In this document: positions 42,101-61,627 of the stretch, piece by piece
Numbering within the stretch: position 1 is the first letter of the stretch
How the letters are laid out: each line of letters starts with the position of its first letter
From: Amphimedon queenslandica
Lineage: Eukaryota; Porifera; Demospongiae; Haplosclerida; Niphatidae
Length of the DNA stretch: 64,000 nt
Assembly (NCBI RefSeq): GCF_000090795.2
Contig: NW_003546250.1
Span: 416,431 to 480,430 of the forward strand
Direction: 5' to 3'
The notes under the pieces: generated by a model
Told to the model about the DNA's origin: nothing
The model's input: the letters and a program-made list of their open reading frames with translations, nothing else
The model's database searches: none
Program-made: the position numbers and the translations under genes

Positions 42101-45100
42101 CAGCAAATAAAATAATTATTATTAATGTAAAATACACAGTAAGTAGATCATTAATTTATTATCAGTACATACTACAAGCAATAGATCAATGTGATGATAA
42201 TAAATTAAAACTACAAAACAAGAAACCACATTTAGTATAGTAAATGAATCCTTCCACGTACATGTACTGTATATCTACTCATCAATCAGGCTATACATGG
42301 TATAATGTGTGTGCTCTAGAGTATACTAGTATATATAATTATGTTTTATCAGGAGTATTTCTTGATAGCGTCATCTTGTTATTGAGTACCTGACAGCTCA
42401 ATATCGGAGAAGACAGGAACTTCGCTAGAGAAGCTGTTCTTAGCTGATGCCAAATCAGTTTCATTTTTATCATAACTAGCAGCTGTGAAATAAAAAAGAG
42501 AAAATTAATATTTCATGTTACATTGGGGCCGCTAATACTTGTAAATACAGCTTTGTTGGAGAGACCAAGTGCAGGGATACTAGCCCCCAGGGGTACGTCC
42601 CCTCCTACCCTCGTCCCACTGTCCTTCACTGTGACACCAGACACACGAGAGAGGTTATCTATGAAGTTCCGGGGAGCAGCAAAAACACGCAAAACCTTTA
42701 AAATAGAAACAGCAGGTAGGATTATAGGCTACAGAATTGCATTTACTTTGTGTATTAATTTCTAAAATAACCATAATAAAATCAGCTCAAACTTTCTACA
42801 AAAGTCCCTGTACTATTATATAGCACAGGGACTTTAGCCCGATTTTGAAGCACCTTTAAAAATTCATAAAAAATCCAAACATGATTGGAATCAGCTCAAA
42901 CTTTCTACACAACATAAGAACATGTATATGTATCAGAAAAATTATTAAAATGAAGAATTCTCTACTTTTCAATTTTGGTGAAATTTGGCCTGTGACCCTG
43001 TACTATAGCCCATGGTTTTTTTCCGAAAAATGGCTCCAAAATCACCCCCAATTTTTATCATATTTTCTGATACATATTGATGTCCTTATGCTCTGTAGAA
43101 AGTTTGAGCTGATTCTGAGCTCAAATTATCAAGTTATGAGCAATTATATTGGCCCTATCCTATGCTAAAAGTGAAAGTTTGACAATAACAATAATCAATA
43201 CACTATTATAGAACAATGATGGACATTACTGCATGTAAAAATAATCATATAAAGCAACCAATGACTCAATGTACATGTACATATTATATGAGGACCTTTT
43301 CATCAGCCCCAGTAGCAATCAATAGCGGAGATAGAGAAGTTATACAGGTCATATCGTAGCCATGAATCTGAGGCCTAGCCAACTCATGCCAACTGGAGAC
43401 TTCATCTTTATCCTCTCTCCTCCCCCTCCTCCAGGGGGCATGGAGACGAGTGCTTTGATCACTTCCAACAGATAAAAGGTACCTACCCTCAGGGTCCCAG
43501 CAGCAATCCTTAACAAGAAAACAAAATAACACAAAATTTATAAAAATAAATTAAAAGGTACTTCGACTGATCCAAAGTGGCCACTAGGAGAAGCCAGTGG
43601 CTGCCATAGCTCAGTTGTCCCGCCATCTCTTGATTGGACTCTCCTCCAGAGATGCAGTGAGCCTTGGTAGCCGTGAGCCAGGACTGTATCAGACCCCTTG
43701 CCAAATATTCCCCCGTAGAGACCCAATGAATTACCACCCACATCACCTAATCTCACCTAATAAAAATAATTAAAAAAAATAATAACAATAAACTAACCTG
43801 CTCAAGCCACACCCCACTATCTGGACACACCCTCCAGAGTATCATTGTTTTATCCATTGATGCCGATAATAGTGAGAGCGGTTCACTGGGATATGCAGCT
43901 GGAGACCAGCGACAGGAGTACACCCAGTCATCATGGCCACACAGAACAGCTTCCAGTGTCACGGAATAACAGCCAACTCTACCAGAACTAGACTCAGTAC
44001 TAGTAGTGTTCCCATCGGTAGAGCTCTTGCAGCTGCTGTCCATGTGTATTTTAAACTTGTTTCCTTTAAGAGAGAGTTTCTCTCCATTGCCTGACTGAGT
44101 CTCATGATCTTCTTCTTTCAGTCTCCATAGTCTAATGTACGTGTCTTGAGATGAGGAAGCTATCAATACGTCACTAGCTGAAATTAAATGTTTAATTCCT
44201 GGAAAATAATAATATAATAGCACTACTGACCATCTTCTGTGATGGAGACATCTCTTATCCAGTCAGTATGACCTGAGAGTGTAATAACTTTAATAAACTA
44301 AAAGAGAAAGAATGAAGGAGAATGAAGGGGAACAGTAAAGGAGAAAAAATTTTAAAATTATAAGTAAAGAATACTTTGTCATTTTCTTGAGCAAAGCAGC
44401 TAATCTTTCCATCGTCTCCTCCACAAGCTAGCAGTAGATCTGAGAAGAGGAGACATTGTGGAGATAAAGTAATGAATGTTTACATACTGGTACTGGCCCC
44501 GGGCAGCTGGTAAGAGTCCAGAGAAAAAACAAACCCACGACCAAATGAAATAGTTTGACAGAGTGAAAACTTATCTAAATAAAATCACATGCAAGTCACA
44601 TGATCATTGATCATAGAACAAAACCTTCGTCACGAGATCGTAGCCAGACCATTACGTTGGAGTCAGAGCCGGTTGAAAAAACCCACACTCCTTTATGAGT
44701 CCGATCAACAGTTAGACATGTCACTGCATCAGTGTGTGACGTTAGGACATCAATACATTCAAACTATGAACAAGATAAAATATTAACAAAAATACATAAT
44801 TTTTAAAGGAAAATTTTTAACTGTAAAACAATAAAACTTAATTAATTAATTAAAAGAGGTGTGGCTATAATAGATAATTAATTGATACTTCACCTCGTTA
44901 TTGCTCTCCCTCCAAACTCTGATTGTCTTATCCACTGATCCTGATATTAACTCACGAGTGATCGTATCAACACGCCCACCTCTGCCTGCTACCCACCGTA
45001 CACAATTCACCTTCTCATTGTGACCATGTAGTGTATGCTTAACATACAATGTCCCTCCCTATGGGGGTGGGTGGGGTTAAAGCTCACGTGATCAAGTATC

Positions 45101-45236
45101 AGCCTACCTGTATAGTTTCAGCTATTGCTATGGATTTATCGGTAGCAAAGGCTAGTCTATCTCCCGATGGCTCCCAGTTAATGGCGTGTGGCGTCCTGTT
45201 GCAGCTAACAGAGCAATATTCTAAAGAAATCGCCAT
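39157..45236 (-). CDS. ELP2: Elongator complex protein 2 (WD40)
   Basis: Eighteen exons in coding order: 45108-45236, 44894-45058, 44625-44763, 44488-44574, 44375-44439, 44231-44297, 43798-44177, 43562-43756, 43296-43508, 42539-42695, 42390-42482, 42038-42095, 41920-41986, 41576-41759, 39804-39946, 39576-39718, 39428-39526, 39157-39301 (842 aa; human 826). Fourteen-blade WD40 architecture is evident: [88 protein letters not shown], SRDRK. These match human ELP2 block for block. Elongator carries out wobble-uridine cm5U tRNA modification. Exon 14 ends GATG|GCAAGT, a GC donor required by the frame. The 1.6-kb intron after it holds the assembly gap and a tRNA-like element. Confidence 0.95.
40106..40166. 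repeat. Imperfect hairpin-forming inverted repeat
   Basis: CATAGATATTATAGACTA at the left end is exactly complementary to TAGTCTATAATATCTATG at the right end. An inner pair around TAACCTATATAGGTTA is also self-complementary, with a few extra bases (about TGTAA) in the left arm only. It could fold into an almost continuous hairpin. Confidence 0.85.
40860..40941 (+). mobile_element. tRNA-derived SINE head (tRNA-like, A and B boxes)
   Basis: The A box TAGCCTAGTGG (40870-40880) and B box GGTTCGAATCC (40920-40930) both match the RNA polymerase III consensus exactly. The ends GCGGT and ACCGC pair like an acceptor stem for five base pairs, but the next two positions do not pair and no clean anticodon arm is found. 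The tail beyond 40941 is unlike a tRNA flank and runs into the N gap, so a SINE is likelier than a functional tRNA gene. Confidence 0.55.
41003..41012. other. Assembly gap (10 N)
   Basis: Ten N bases interrupt ELP2 intron 14. The true length missing is unknown, and repeats on the left flank may be the cause. Confidence 0.99.
42775..43150 (-). repeat. Mixed copies of the palindrome repeat family
   Basis: One unit has CCCTGTACTA...TAGCACAGGGACTTT, a variant of the 186-bp core. The next has CCCTGTACTATAGCCCATGG, the variant core seen in the 177-bp array. Both are joined by TGATTGGAATCAGCTCAAAC and ATAAGAACATGTATATGTAT, so this locus links the two subfamilies. It lies in an ELP2 intron. Confidence 0.8.
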
Positions 45237-45393
45237 CTTGATACCACGTGTTTGAAGTATACGTAGAATATTCGGAGAAGACTCGATTCCGTTTACGTTA
45301 AACACGTGCTTCATTAGTGAGCTTATTTTAACCCCTTCATAACTTGCTTTGTGTTTGACATTAGCACTGCATACTTGCTCACTGTTTTTGACA
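45237..45393. promoter_or_regulatory. 157-bp bidirectional promoter, ELP2 / DHX8, with E-boxes
   Basis: The two start codons face away from each other. CACGTG E-boxes stand at 45245-45250 and 45303-45308, and a third at 45085-45090 lies in the first ELP2 intron. Shared control by a bHLH-ZIP factor is possible but only inferred. Confidence 0.55.
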
Positions 45394-52039
<6,646 letters not shown>

Positions 52040-52264
52040 TGATAATAATAACAGCATGGACTTTATCTTCCATCTTGACATCATTTTTAATTATTATTAT
52101 TGTAAAATAAAGAATAATTGATAAGTATTATTATAAAAGTAATCTCTTTGCATCTTAAATACAACTGCTGCTGACTGCTGTAAACTGCTACTCATGCACG
52201 CGCACAGGTAGCAAAAAAAGACTGCAAAAATCAGGGCGGGGAGTAACAAGAGCCCCACCTAAAA

Positions 52265-53328
52265 ATGGCTGCAAGCAGCAGTTCATTGCTGAAGCCAGCC
52301 TCCCCAATAGATATCTTCAACCTTCCTCTGTACGAGCACTATCTCGTTATTGATACTCGGCCTCTTGAAGACTATGAAAGAGGACACATTGCAACTGCTG
52401 TCTCGTACCCTCACGATACAGCAGCATCTTCCAGGAGTGAAGAGGAGAGAGAAGCCTCATTAGTGGCCTTTGCTAGAGACTATTCATCTCAATTTTATAG
52501 ACCAGAGAACCCCAACCCTCTAGTCCTGTATGGGGACAGAGCAGAGAGTGAGCTAAGACACACCCACTGGCTTGCCGATAAGTTAACCCTCTTGAAAAAC
52601 CAAAGATCCCGAGTCTCCGTGTACTCACATGAAGTTTCATCAGTCAGAGAGAAAGAGGCAAAGGAAAGTGAAGAGACGTTTGATCCATTTGAGGAATTTT
52701 GTCTAACGGTAATAGATAAAGTGAAGGAGATATGGCTCCTTGATTGTACGTATGACTCGTTTGCATCGGAGTATCCTTTCCTTTGTGGGCGTGTCAGGTT
52801 TGAGGAGATGTTCCCCCTGCCTCATCAAATCACGAAGAACGTCTTCATGGGATCAAGGGTTGTACCAATGTCAAGCCACGCCCTTTCAAAGATGGGAATG
52901 AGTCATGTGATCATATCGGAGCATCAAGATATCGATATGGAGGAATTGAAAAATGTACACCTGGAATTAATAATTGTCAAAATTATTTTATTTTAATATT
53001 TCTTCTTTTATTTTAGGTTCATGTATTAAAGTGTCCAGTGAAAGACAAAAATGACGAAAACATGTTACCATGCTGGGAAGCTTCGTGCTCTTTCATTGAC
53101 AAGGCTGTTTCAGAAAATGGGCGTGTCCTTGTTTTTGTTCATGGACGCTCTCGCTCTGCTTCAGTGATACTAGCGTACCTCATGAAGACTCTCGAGATGA
53201 ACTTTGAGTCGTCTTGGACTCACCTTCGCTCAAAGTGCTGGCACCTCATCGACAAGAGTTTAGTGTTTGAGGAACAGCTGGTTCAATGGTACAGGGAGCT
53301 ACACTGTTTAACACTAACAGAATATTAA
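52265..53328 (+). CDS. STYXL1: STYXL1-like rhodanese/dual-specificity pseudophosphatase
   Basis: Two exons: 52265-52954 and 53017-53328 (333 aa; human 313). The N-terminal half is a rhodanese/CH2-like domain (LPLYEHYLVIDTRPLEDYER, HIATAVSYP, then WLLDCTYDSFASEYPFLCGR). The C-terminal half is a dual-specificity phosphatase fold (ITKNVFMGSR, then VFVHGRSRSASVILAYLMKT). The active-site signature HCxxGxSRS is reduced to HGRSRS: the catalytic cysteine and two neighbours are missing, so phosphatase activity is not expected. The rhodanese loop shows VLYGD where a catalytic Cys would be. Two dead domains in this order are the pattern of MK-STYX, a regulator of stress granules and mitochondrial apoptosis in mammals. 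The start is the first ATG, 225 bp after DHX8. Confidence 0.87.
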
Positions 53329-53522
53329 TAATGTACATAACTTAAAAGAATTACTTATTTTTTAATTTCATTCTGTGTTGCTATTGAATGGTATTTCAAA
53401 AAATACTATATTGATTAAATGTGATATTACACCGTCAACTCCAATCTCATCTTTTGTTCATTTTGATTAATCAATAAGTAAAGAACTCAGTGAGTATGTA
53501 CATGTATAAGTCTTCAAGCAGT

Positions 53523-55254
53523 TCATGTGGGTCTGATAGTTAAATCTAAGCTACTGGCAGGTCTAGAGGCACTCCCTGTGCTGCTGTGAGGTGAAGCAAG
53601 TGGTGATGGTGGTTTTGAGTGTCTTCTACTGCTTCCTTTGCTGCCTGACGAGCTAATGCTGCTTCTGGGGGAAGAGCTCTCCTGTGGTGTGGTCCTTCCA
53701 TCACGAGGTGGAGTGGATTGACCAGTCAAAATGATATCAATTGGTTTGTACTGCAGTGATTGTCTGGGGGTGGATTGACGGGAACTTGTGCTAGTAGTAG
53801 TAGAAAAAAAATAAAAAGAAAATATTTATTTTGCAAGGTGCAAAATTTAGTTGTTTTTCAAATTTTAAAAATTGACATAAATGAATTATTAACGATAAAA
53901 CTTTAAAAAAGAATAAAATAATGTTTATATCATAATAATTACATACCTTGATGTGCTCAGCTGGCTGGTTGAACTACGAGCAGATGAAGGTAGAGAACTT
54001 GCTTTAATACCAGTAGGAGGAGGAGGAGGAGGAAGACCAACCTAATCAAATGTACATGTACATGTAAATACATGTATATGTACATCAGTTAGGTGTATGC
54101 ATGTACTGTAGGTGTACTGTATGTGCATGTATGTATGTTGTTTTACTTGTGATAGGAGTAGGTGTATAGTGTCAGCAAGGTTAGAGTCACTAGCTGCTAT
54201 AGTGCCCAACTGGTGGAACACTGATGTGTTGAAGTCACGCAATTCTCTCAACTCTATATCCTCCTACATAAATATACATGTACATGTACATGTACATTAT
54301 GAGAAATACATGTAATCATAAGCTACAGGTAAGTCTGTACATGTATGTGCATTTTGAGCTGATTCAGACTAAATGTTTTTGAGTTATGGTCCGAAATCAC
54401 TCCCAATTTTTATTACTCTGATACATATTGATGTCTTTATGCAATGTAGACAGTTTGAGCTGATTCTGACTTAAATTTTTAAAGTTACGGCCATTTTAAA
54501 AATGAACCAAAATCTAAAAATTTCCCTGTACTATAGTCCATGCTTTTTTTATAAAAAATGACTCAAAAATCACACCCAATTTTTATTACACTCTCTGATA
54601 CATAAGGTATGAATGTTATTAGCACGCATAGGCTGCGTGAGGAAGACTGTAAAAATTGACATCCAAAGTTGCTTTAATGTTCATGTGCCAAATACATTTG
54701 AGCTATTAATGAGTCTATGTTAGACATGTGTGTTTACAGACACTACTCCTCTAGCACTATTCAAAAACACCTTATTATTATTGATTAGTCTAGACTTCAA
54801 TGGGCTGTGTGCACACATTATGCTAATAGGATATAATGGTACTGCTAGTACAGTAAACTAGTACCTCAACATCAGTTTTATCAGTCGTGTTCTTCTTTAG
54901 TCTTATTTCCTTTGCCAGTTTTATAGACTATACAGAAAAATAATAATAATAATAATAATAATAGTAGAAGTTATAGTATTTCAAGAGCACCAAAATAAGT
55001 ACATGTACATGTACATATCATATTCTTAATACAAGTAGAAGTGTACACTGTACACTATAGAATAAGAAGGGAAGAGTCCGTACTCATGTTCATGATATAA
55101 CAACTCACTTGCTTGTTTGCTCTGTCTAATTTAACTTTAGTATCTTCATATTCTTTAGTATATTGAGCCAGCATATCCTACAAGCACATGTACATAAAAC
55201 CAGTAAAGTAATATCTATTACATACATCTATATACAGCTAGTACATGTGTACAA

Positions 55255-55285
<31 letters not shown>

Positions 55286-58200
55286 AGCTGTTACTGTACT
55301 TTAGTGTCTTGGAGTGAGTTGTTACAGTTATCATGTTCAGCAGTGATCAGGGACAGAGCATTATTCAATGACTGCATCAAAAAAGAGAGAGAGATAGAGA
55401 GTTTATAGCTACAGGTAATGACAGTGTTTGTATGTACTTGGATGTCACTTTCAAGTTGACGTAATTGTTTCCTTTTGTGCCTATACTTGTCAGCAGATGC
55501 TTTGAATTGTCCCTCTAATGTCTCTAATTCGAGGGAATCCTCCCCTAAAAACCAATTATCATTCATTACTGTCCACTATACACAAGTATACCATTATATA
55601 TGTACAGTGTATAGTGAATTAAATCTATACTTGTATGAGCACTTGGGAAAAATGCACTTTACAATAATTATTATACAATTGAATTCATTATGCAGCGTAT
55701 GAATGGGTCACCTGATGGATCGTAAGTCTGAAGACTTTTCCTAAATTTATTGTTTTTTGAATTAATGAGAGCTAGAGTGTTCTCCAAAGCTTGTATCTCT
55801 TTTTCTGCCTTCCTGATCTTAGCGTCAAGGTCGTCACCTTCTCTTTGTAGCTCCTCGCGCTCTTGAGCTGCCTAAGATAAGAGAGAGTAGAGAGACAGTT
55901 AAAGTAGATGTACAATGACTGGAGGAGAGTTGTGGTACTTTGATGACGTAGTACGTTTGTGAATGTTCTTCCTCTCCTTCGGGTGGGTTCATTGATATTG
56001 TAAGTATTTCATATCTTTTTCTTAATCGATCGATCTTGGCAATGCGATCATGAAGCTCAGTACTACAAGGAAATTAATGTACAGAAAGAAATGAAGAATA
56101 TAAAGTAGAACTTCATTGCTACATGTGTATAATATTTATATTACATGTACATGTATGTACCTAAATGTGAGCCTTTCTCCTTCGTTTGTTTTGATCTGAA
56201 CTTTAAGCATTTCCTTGTGAACTGCTATCTCTTTCTTTCTCTCCAACATTACCTACAAGTGTATGTACATGTACATTAGCAATAGATCAATTGTAATTGT
56301 ATCAATTTAACTGACTGTCATCAACTGCTGCTTGTCTTTCTCTAGTCCAACGACATCATCAGAGCAACTGAATAAAGCATCTCTTAATCTGAAGGAAACA
56401 TTGAGAGAATAGAGTATAATGTATATGTACATGTACATATAGAAAAGAGAATAGATACAATTACAGAGATAGAAAGAGAGAGAGAGAGAGAGAATGAAGA
56501 CTGTGATATGTTGCCCAACAAACTAACTGTCATAGTTACAATTAGCAGGTACAATCACTACACAATGCAAAAGGAAACACTCATGAAATATTTGACATTC
56601 AATACAAAGGACATAGTTTATGGCCAAGGTATTGTTGGCCCAATACTGATTAGGGCAATGTACTGTGATACAGAGAGTGTCTGATGTTTGTGTGTGATTA
56701 TATGAAACCTTTTCACTTCGAGTTTAATGATGTTTTCGTCTACCATGAGATCCTATAAAACAGTAACGGATCACATTCACATGAGCTTTTATGGTAAACA
56801 TCATTGCATTCTCTTCCCTCTCTCTCTTTCTCTCTACCTGTTTAGCTGCTATCATCTTTCGCAGTTCCCTCTGCGTGCTGTCAATGTGAAGATTAAGCTC
56901 ATCTAAAACAACAGAACATGACATGTGATACATGTACATGTGTACATAATACACAAGTATATACAGTATTACTACCTATTTTTCCCAGTAGTGTGTTCTT
57001 TTCTTTCTGCTTAACTTCAATTTGACGTGAGGCTCTCCTCAGGTCATCCTGAAGTCTCTTCAGTTGACTGCTCAGCAGTGTCTCTGACTGACTCTGACTC
57101 TCCCAATCAGCTTCTAATTCCTGTCATATATCATAGTGTCATATCACATCGTGTCATATTATTATATGCCACACAATGAAGGATCACAGGATTGCCTTAC
57201 ATGTACATGTACACTAGCTCTCAAGCATGGAGTGTGTGTACATGCAAGAACTGTGTTGATTAATTAATTTTAAATATTTGTGGGCTCCAAATCATTTAGA
57301 TCAAATTTGTGGGAATGCATTAAATTGCTATAGAACAATAAACATGAATGTACAGGTACATGTACATGTTTGATAATACTACTGTAAACCCAAATACATA
57401 TAATTTAATGGCCTTTTATGCACGTACATGTGTACAATATTTTACCTTCATTTTCTTAGTAAGGTGAGCCTTCTCTTCTTCAGTCCTCTCTCCCTCCAAT
57501 CTGTTTAGCTTATGGTCCAACTGCTGGAGCTGGAAGTCCTGTATATAAAGGAGTTCTTGTTGCTTGAGTGCTTCATCGTCAACTTTCCGTTGGTTTGATG
57601 ATAAGTTACGCAACGCAACCTTTGCACTCTAAAAATTAACATTATTATTATTATTATTATTATAGAAAATCAGCAAGAGATTATTATGGTTAGTATTAGT
57701 ATCGCTGTATTTCCTTTATTTCCTTACTTGTATCTCTGCTTCAATGTTTTGCTTTCGTCTCTTCACTTCCTGAAGTTGCTGTGACTGCTTAAACTTCTTC
57801 TCCCTTTTCCCGGCTAACTCTTTCTCTAGCTGTTGTACAGTGGCCTCCTCTTGTGCCAGTAACTGGTCCATCTTTTGAGCTCTGTCCTCAGCACTCAGTG
57901 TCTTCTGTATTGCTCTTTTATGCTCTTCCTGCATTATCAGGAGCTGATGGTGCAGAGTGTCCAGCCTATTGCAATTGTCATTATTGGTAGTAGTATTATA
58001 GAAATAGAGGTATACATGTACATGTATAAATTGTACATGTAGGTTGAGAAATAAAGATGCTAATGGTTATTATAATTATCTTTTGCTACTACTCTACTGC
58101 TGCAGTCTGTAGTATGTGGTTTAATTTAAGTTAATTTAAGTTAATTTAAGGTGACAAATATGTAATACGGGAAATTGACACTATACTGATGCATACATTA

Positions 58201-58969
58201 TAACGAATTAATCTTGTTAGTTTACTATGAGCCAATGTTTACGCTCACACAATACTTTGCAAGCATTATACACCTAGCATGTAGATTCATATCATTATAT
58301 ACATTTGGTACATGTACATGTAGACAGTGCATGAATTATGTATAATGCCCTGTAGTGTTTTATTATATCTTTAAATTATTATTTTATTATCCTTGCATTA
58401 TATTTACTTATAATTAAGTTATTGTTGAAGGAGAAAAAAGAAAAGAAAGCAATGTACTGTAGTCAATGAGTCAATAATTTCAGCTTAACATGTACATATA
58501 CTGCATATAGGGATCAATTCTAGTGTGGCACATCCTATAGTTTGCATGGAGTGTTTTGTCTTTGTTATTTTTAATAGAGACAGTATTCTTATATTATACT
58601 AATCCAAACAGTACAAAGTTTAATAATTTTTATCAAAATGAGGATACACACTCTCTTTTAAACAATATTATTATTATTATGACAAGTACTATAGTTTACC
58701 GATTGGTCTTGTCCTGTATTTCTTTGGTCATGCGATGGCTTTGCCCTCTCATGCTCTCAAGATCGGCTGCCGCTCGATCCACGGAATACTTTAACGTTTC
58801 CAACTAGGAGAATAATAACAATAACATGAAAATTGATGGAAAAGTTATAAATATAGTATTTAATATATGTACATGTACATGTACTGTCATGTACATGTAC
58901 ATGTACATGTACAAACAGACATGTACATGTATCTTTATTCCTTAATTGACTGTTTTCTTCTTTCCCCTA

Positions 58970-59000
<31 letters not shown>

Positions 59001-61606
59001 CAGATTCTGTAGTTACTTCATCTTTCAGTTGCTGCTTGTTCTTCTCTTTCTCTTGGTATTCATTGTGAGTTTTAGCTGAGAGTACTTCAGCACCGTGGAC
59101 CTTCTTTTCCATTTCTTTGTTATTATTCTTTTCTTCTTCAAGAAATTGCTACATAAAATAATAATGAAAATAATAGTAGTACATATCATACATTGCTTTG
59201 TTGAGGAACTTTAAAAATTTGTAACAAATTCAAATGTGATCGAAATCAGCTCAAACTTGAAACACAACATAAAAATATGTATATGTATCAGGAAAAAATA
59301 TAAAAATGAAGAATTCTATACTTTTCATTTTTGGTGAAATTTTGCCAAAATCCCTGTACTATAGTACAGGGACTTTGGCTCAATTTTGGAGCAACTTAAA
59401 AAATTTGTAAAAAAACCAAATGTAATCAAAATCAGTTCAAACTTGAAACACAACATATAAACATGTATATGTATTAGATAAAATCATAAAAATAAAGAAT
59501 TCTCTCCTTTTAATTTTTGGTGAAATTTGGCCAAAGTCCCTGTACTATAGTACAGGGACTTTAATCCAATTTTTGAGCAGCTATGAATCAGACGATGTAA
59601 TAAAATGTCTGCAAATTATGTATTATAGTGCTACATGTACATGCATTATGTGGGTTGCTCCAGGGCACTTGACATGAATAGGTTTCTGATTAGCTTTAAA
59701 TGCTAGACAATAACACATTCAATAACTCCCCACCAAACACCCAATTAAATCAATAATCATTTAATATGTGCCACTCCCTAAATTAAACCCACGCAGTACA
59801 GAGTAGTACTACTACTAAAATAATAATATTCAAATTTTGTCAGATTTCATCACTAACCTTCTTCTCATTGACAGATCCCTCAAGTACTTTAATTTCTGCC
59901 TTTAGTCTCGCCAGCTCCTACACAGCAATCATTATTAATGTGTCACGTGACAGGTCAGGTGACTTACGGTTGCAGTCCGGTCCATGTCTTGGTCTCTTCT
60001 CTTCATTTGTTCAATAATTTGCTCCCATTGAAGGATCAGGGACTGTCTCTCATCGTGCGCTTGGCGGAAAGCTTGGGCTGTATTGTCTAATTCGATCTGT
60101 GTTGAATTAAACATGATTATAGCAAGGAAGATGAATCAGGATTATCAATAATTACCTGAGCAGCTACAGTATCCATTGACTCCACGTTGAGGCTATGCTT
60201 TGCTTTGACATACGAGATGTTAAGCTCCTCAGATTTCAATAGCAATTCCTATTAGCTCACGAGTAATGGCTGGATTATTGAAGAGTAATGTAGATACCTT
60301 TATTTTAGCCTCATCTGAGCGAGCATATTTAGCTATCGTGGAAGCATCTTCGTCTCTCCTTGCCGACTCCTCTAGCCACGCCTCAAGAGTCTACATGAAA
60401 TACAAATGCACATGTACATCTTTTAAAAGCAACAATAACTGTTAGATTTAAACTACATGCTGACTACATTAAAGTGTGGTCTTCCTTGCACATGTACCAT
60501 AATAGTGGGAAATTTTTGAGGATAACAAATTTCACGAATTTTGCCGATTTTTTCATGATTCGCGAAATTAAATTCCTTGAAATCAATTTAATACGGTACA
60601 AGATCGCAGATTAGTGGAAATTCACGAAAATAAATTCGACAAACTTCCGGATACAGGTCATTCGCGAAATTTATCATCCTCGAAAAAACCCGCTATACGG
60701 TATTATGGTAATATGTATAATAATACACGAGTCACTTTAGCGTGAAGAATAATCACAATGTTTTGATGATTCACGTGAAAATAATTATACTAATTTGATG
60801 AGTGGATGAGGGTCAGTGCACCGGAGTGATTTATCAGCGTCCATGAGGTGTGGTGGTCGGATTGAAACATGTGACAAATATTGGAGGTATTTGTTGGATC
60901 ATGTGAGATACTCATCCAACCCAATAATGCGTGTGTACGGTGGATGCTCAGTTGGTGTGATCACCAAGACTGTTTACGCATACAATGTACACATTTAATT
61001 ATTATCTATGTAACATTATTGTTTCTGGGTAAGTCAGTTCTCTATAATTCAAGAGGATAGGTGGGTATGTATACTGTACCTGTTTCTCCCAATTCATTTG
61101 TTTTCTTATCTTCTCAAGTTCAGAGTTTGTCTTGAAGAGGTTATTCTCGTAAGTATTCATGAGCTCAGAGAGCTTCTCTTGTTTGGACTGGAGCTCACGA
61201 TAGCCATCTTTAAGCCTCCCTTCTTCTCTGTCAGCTAGTAAAACAATAAGTAAATGTAGCATCTGTTTCTTTATGCATGAAATATGATTTCCACTTACCA
61301 ACTTGTATTAAATGTTTTTCAGTCTCTACGTCTTTCCTCCTAGCCTCATAGAGAGCCTATGGCAACCAGTGATTCAATTCAAAAATAAAATAATCAGCCA
61401 CAGCCACATACTTGAGTTAGATTGAGCTCTTGCTGCACATTTTTCAAATGCTCTGAAAGAATGTGAATACGGTCATTGTGCTCTCCTATTTGCTGTTGGA
61501 GGGCATTGATCTCTGTCTTCTTCTGCTGGACACCTTCCTCAAGTTGCTTATTTGCTTCATTTGAGATTGGGAGAGAAACATAGTCTAAATCAAATTGGCC
61601 ACTCAT
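53523..61606 (-). CDS. CCDC39: Axonemal coiled-coil ruler protein CCDC39
   Basis: Twenty-five exons from 61412-61606 (first) to 53523-53790 (last), including 60298-60390, 59017-59148, 57728-57965, 57446-57628, 55939-56062 and 55712-55871 (977 aa; human 941). It is almost entirely coiled coil. Diagnostic blocks shared with human CCDC39 are [84 protein letters not shown] and a Ser-rich C-terminal tail. With CCDC40 it sets the 96-nm repeat and anchors inner dynein arms and the nexin-dynein regulatory complex in motile cilia. Start MSGQFDLDY is the only ATG at the aligned N terminus. An X-box-like motif sits just upstream. Two repeat-family arrays are in its introns. Confidence 0.95.
54345..54605 (+). 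repeat. Degenerate copy of the 177-bp repeat
   Basis: It shows GATACATATTGATGTCTTTATG, GTTTGAGCTGATTCTGACT and CCCTGTACTATAGTCCATG, with more changes than the DHX8 array. It lies in a CCDC39 intron and is antisense to the gene. Confidence 0.75.
58867..58932. repeat. ACATGT hexamer array
   Basis: Consecutive ACATGT palindromes form a self-complementary tract in a CCDC39 intron. Shorter runs of the same hexamer occur all over the window (for example 14489-14529, 54051-54066, 54275-54297). Confidence 0.85.
59195..59590 (-). repeat. 186-bp palindrome-cored tandem repeat, two units
   Basis: Cores TACTATAGTA at 59357 and 59543 are again exactly 186 bp apart, with the flanking GTCCCTG/CAGGGAC arms intact in the second. 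It lies in a CCDC39 intron in gene sense. Confidence 0.88.
60495..60710. mobile_element. MITE with terminal inverted repeats and TA target site
   Basis: The left end CCATAATA and the right end TATTATGG are exact inverted repeats flanked by TA on both sides. Inside them GAGGATAACAAATTTC and the complement of GAAATTTATCATCCTC extend the inverted similarity to about 45 bp. The core has several CGCGAA and TTCGCG words. At 216 bp with no reading frame, it fits a non-autonomous Tc1/mariner-type element. It lies in the CCDC39 intron between exons 61080-61234 and 60298-60390. Confidence 0.7.
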
Positions 61607-61627
61607 GTTCTTGTTATTTCAATGTCC

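Noticed and set aside
58979-59016. Extension of a CCDC39 exon through the GA repeat as an Arg-Glu run
   Set aside because: A GTAACT donor at 59016 gives the phase and the block structure that align with known CCDC39; the run is intronic.
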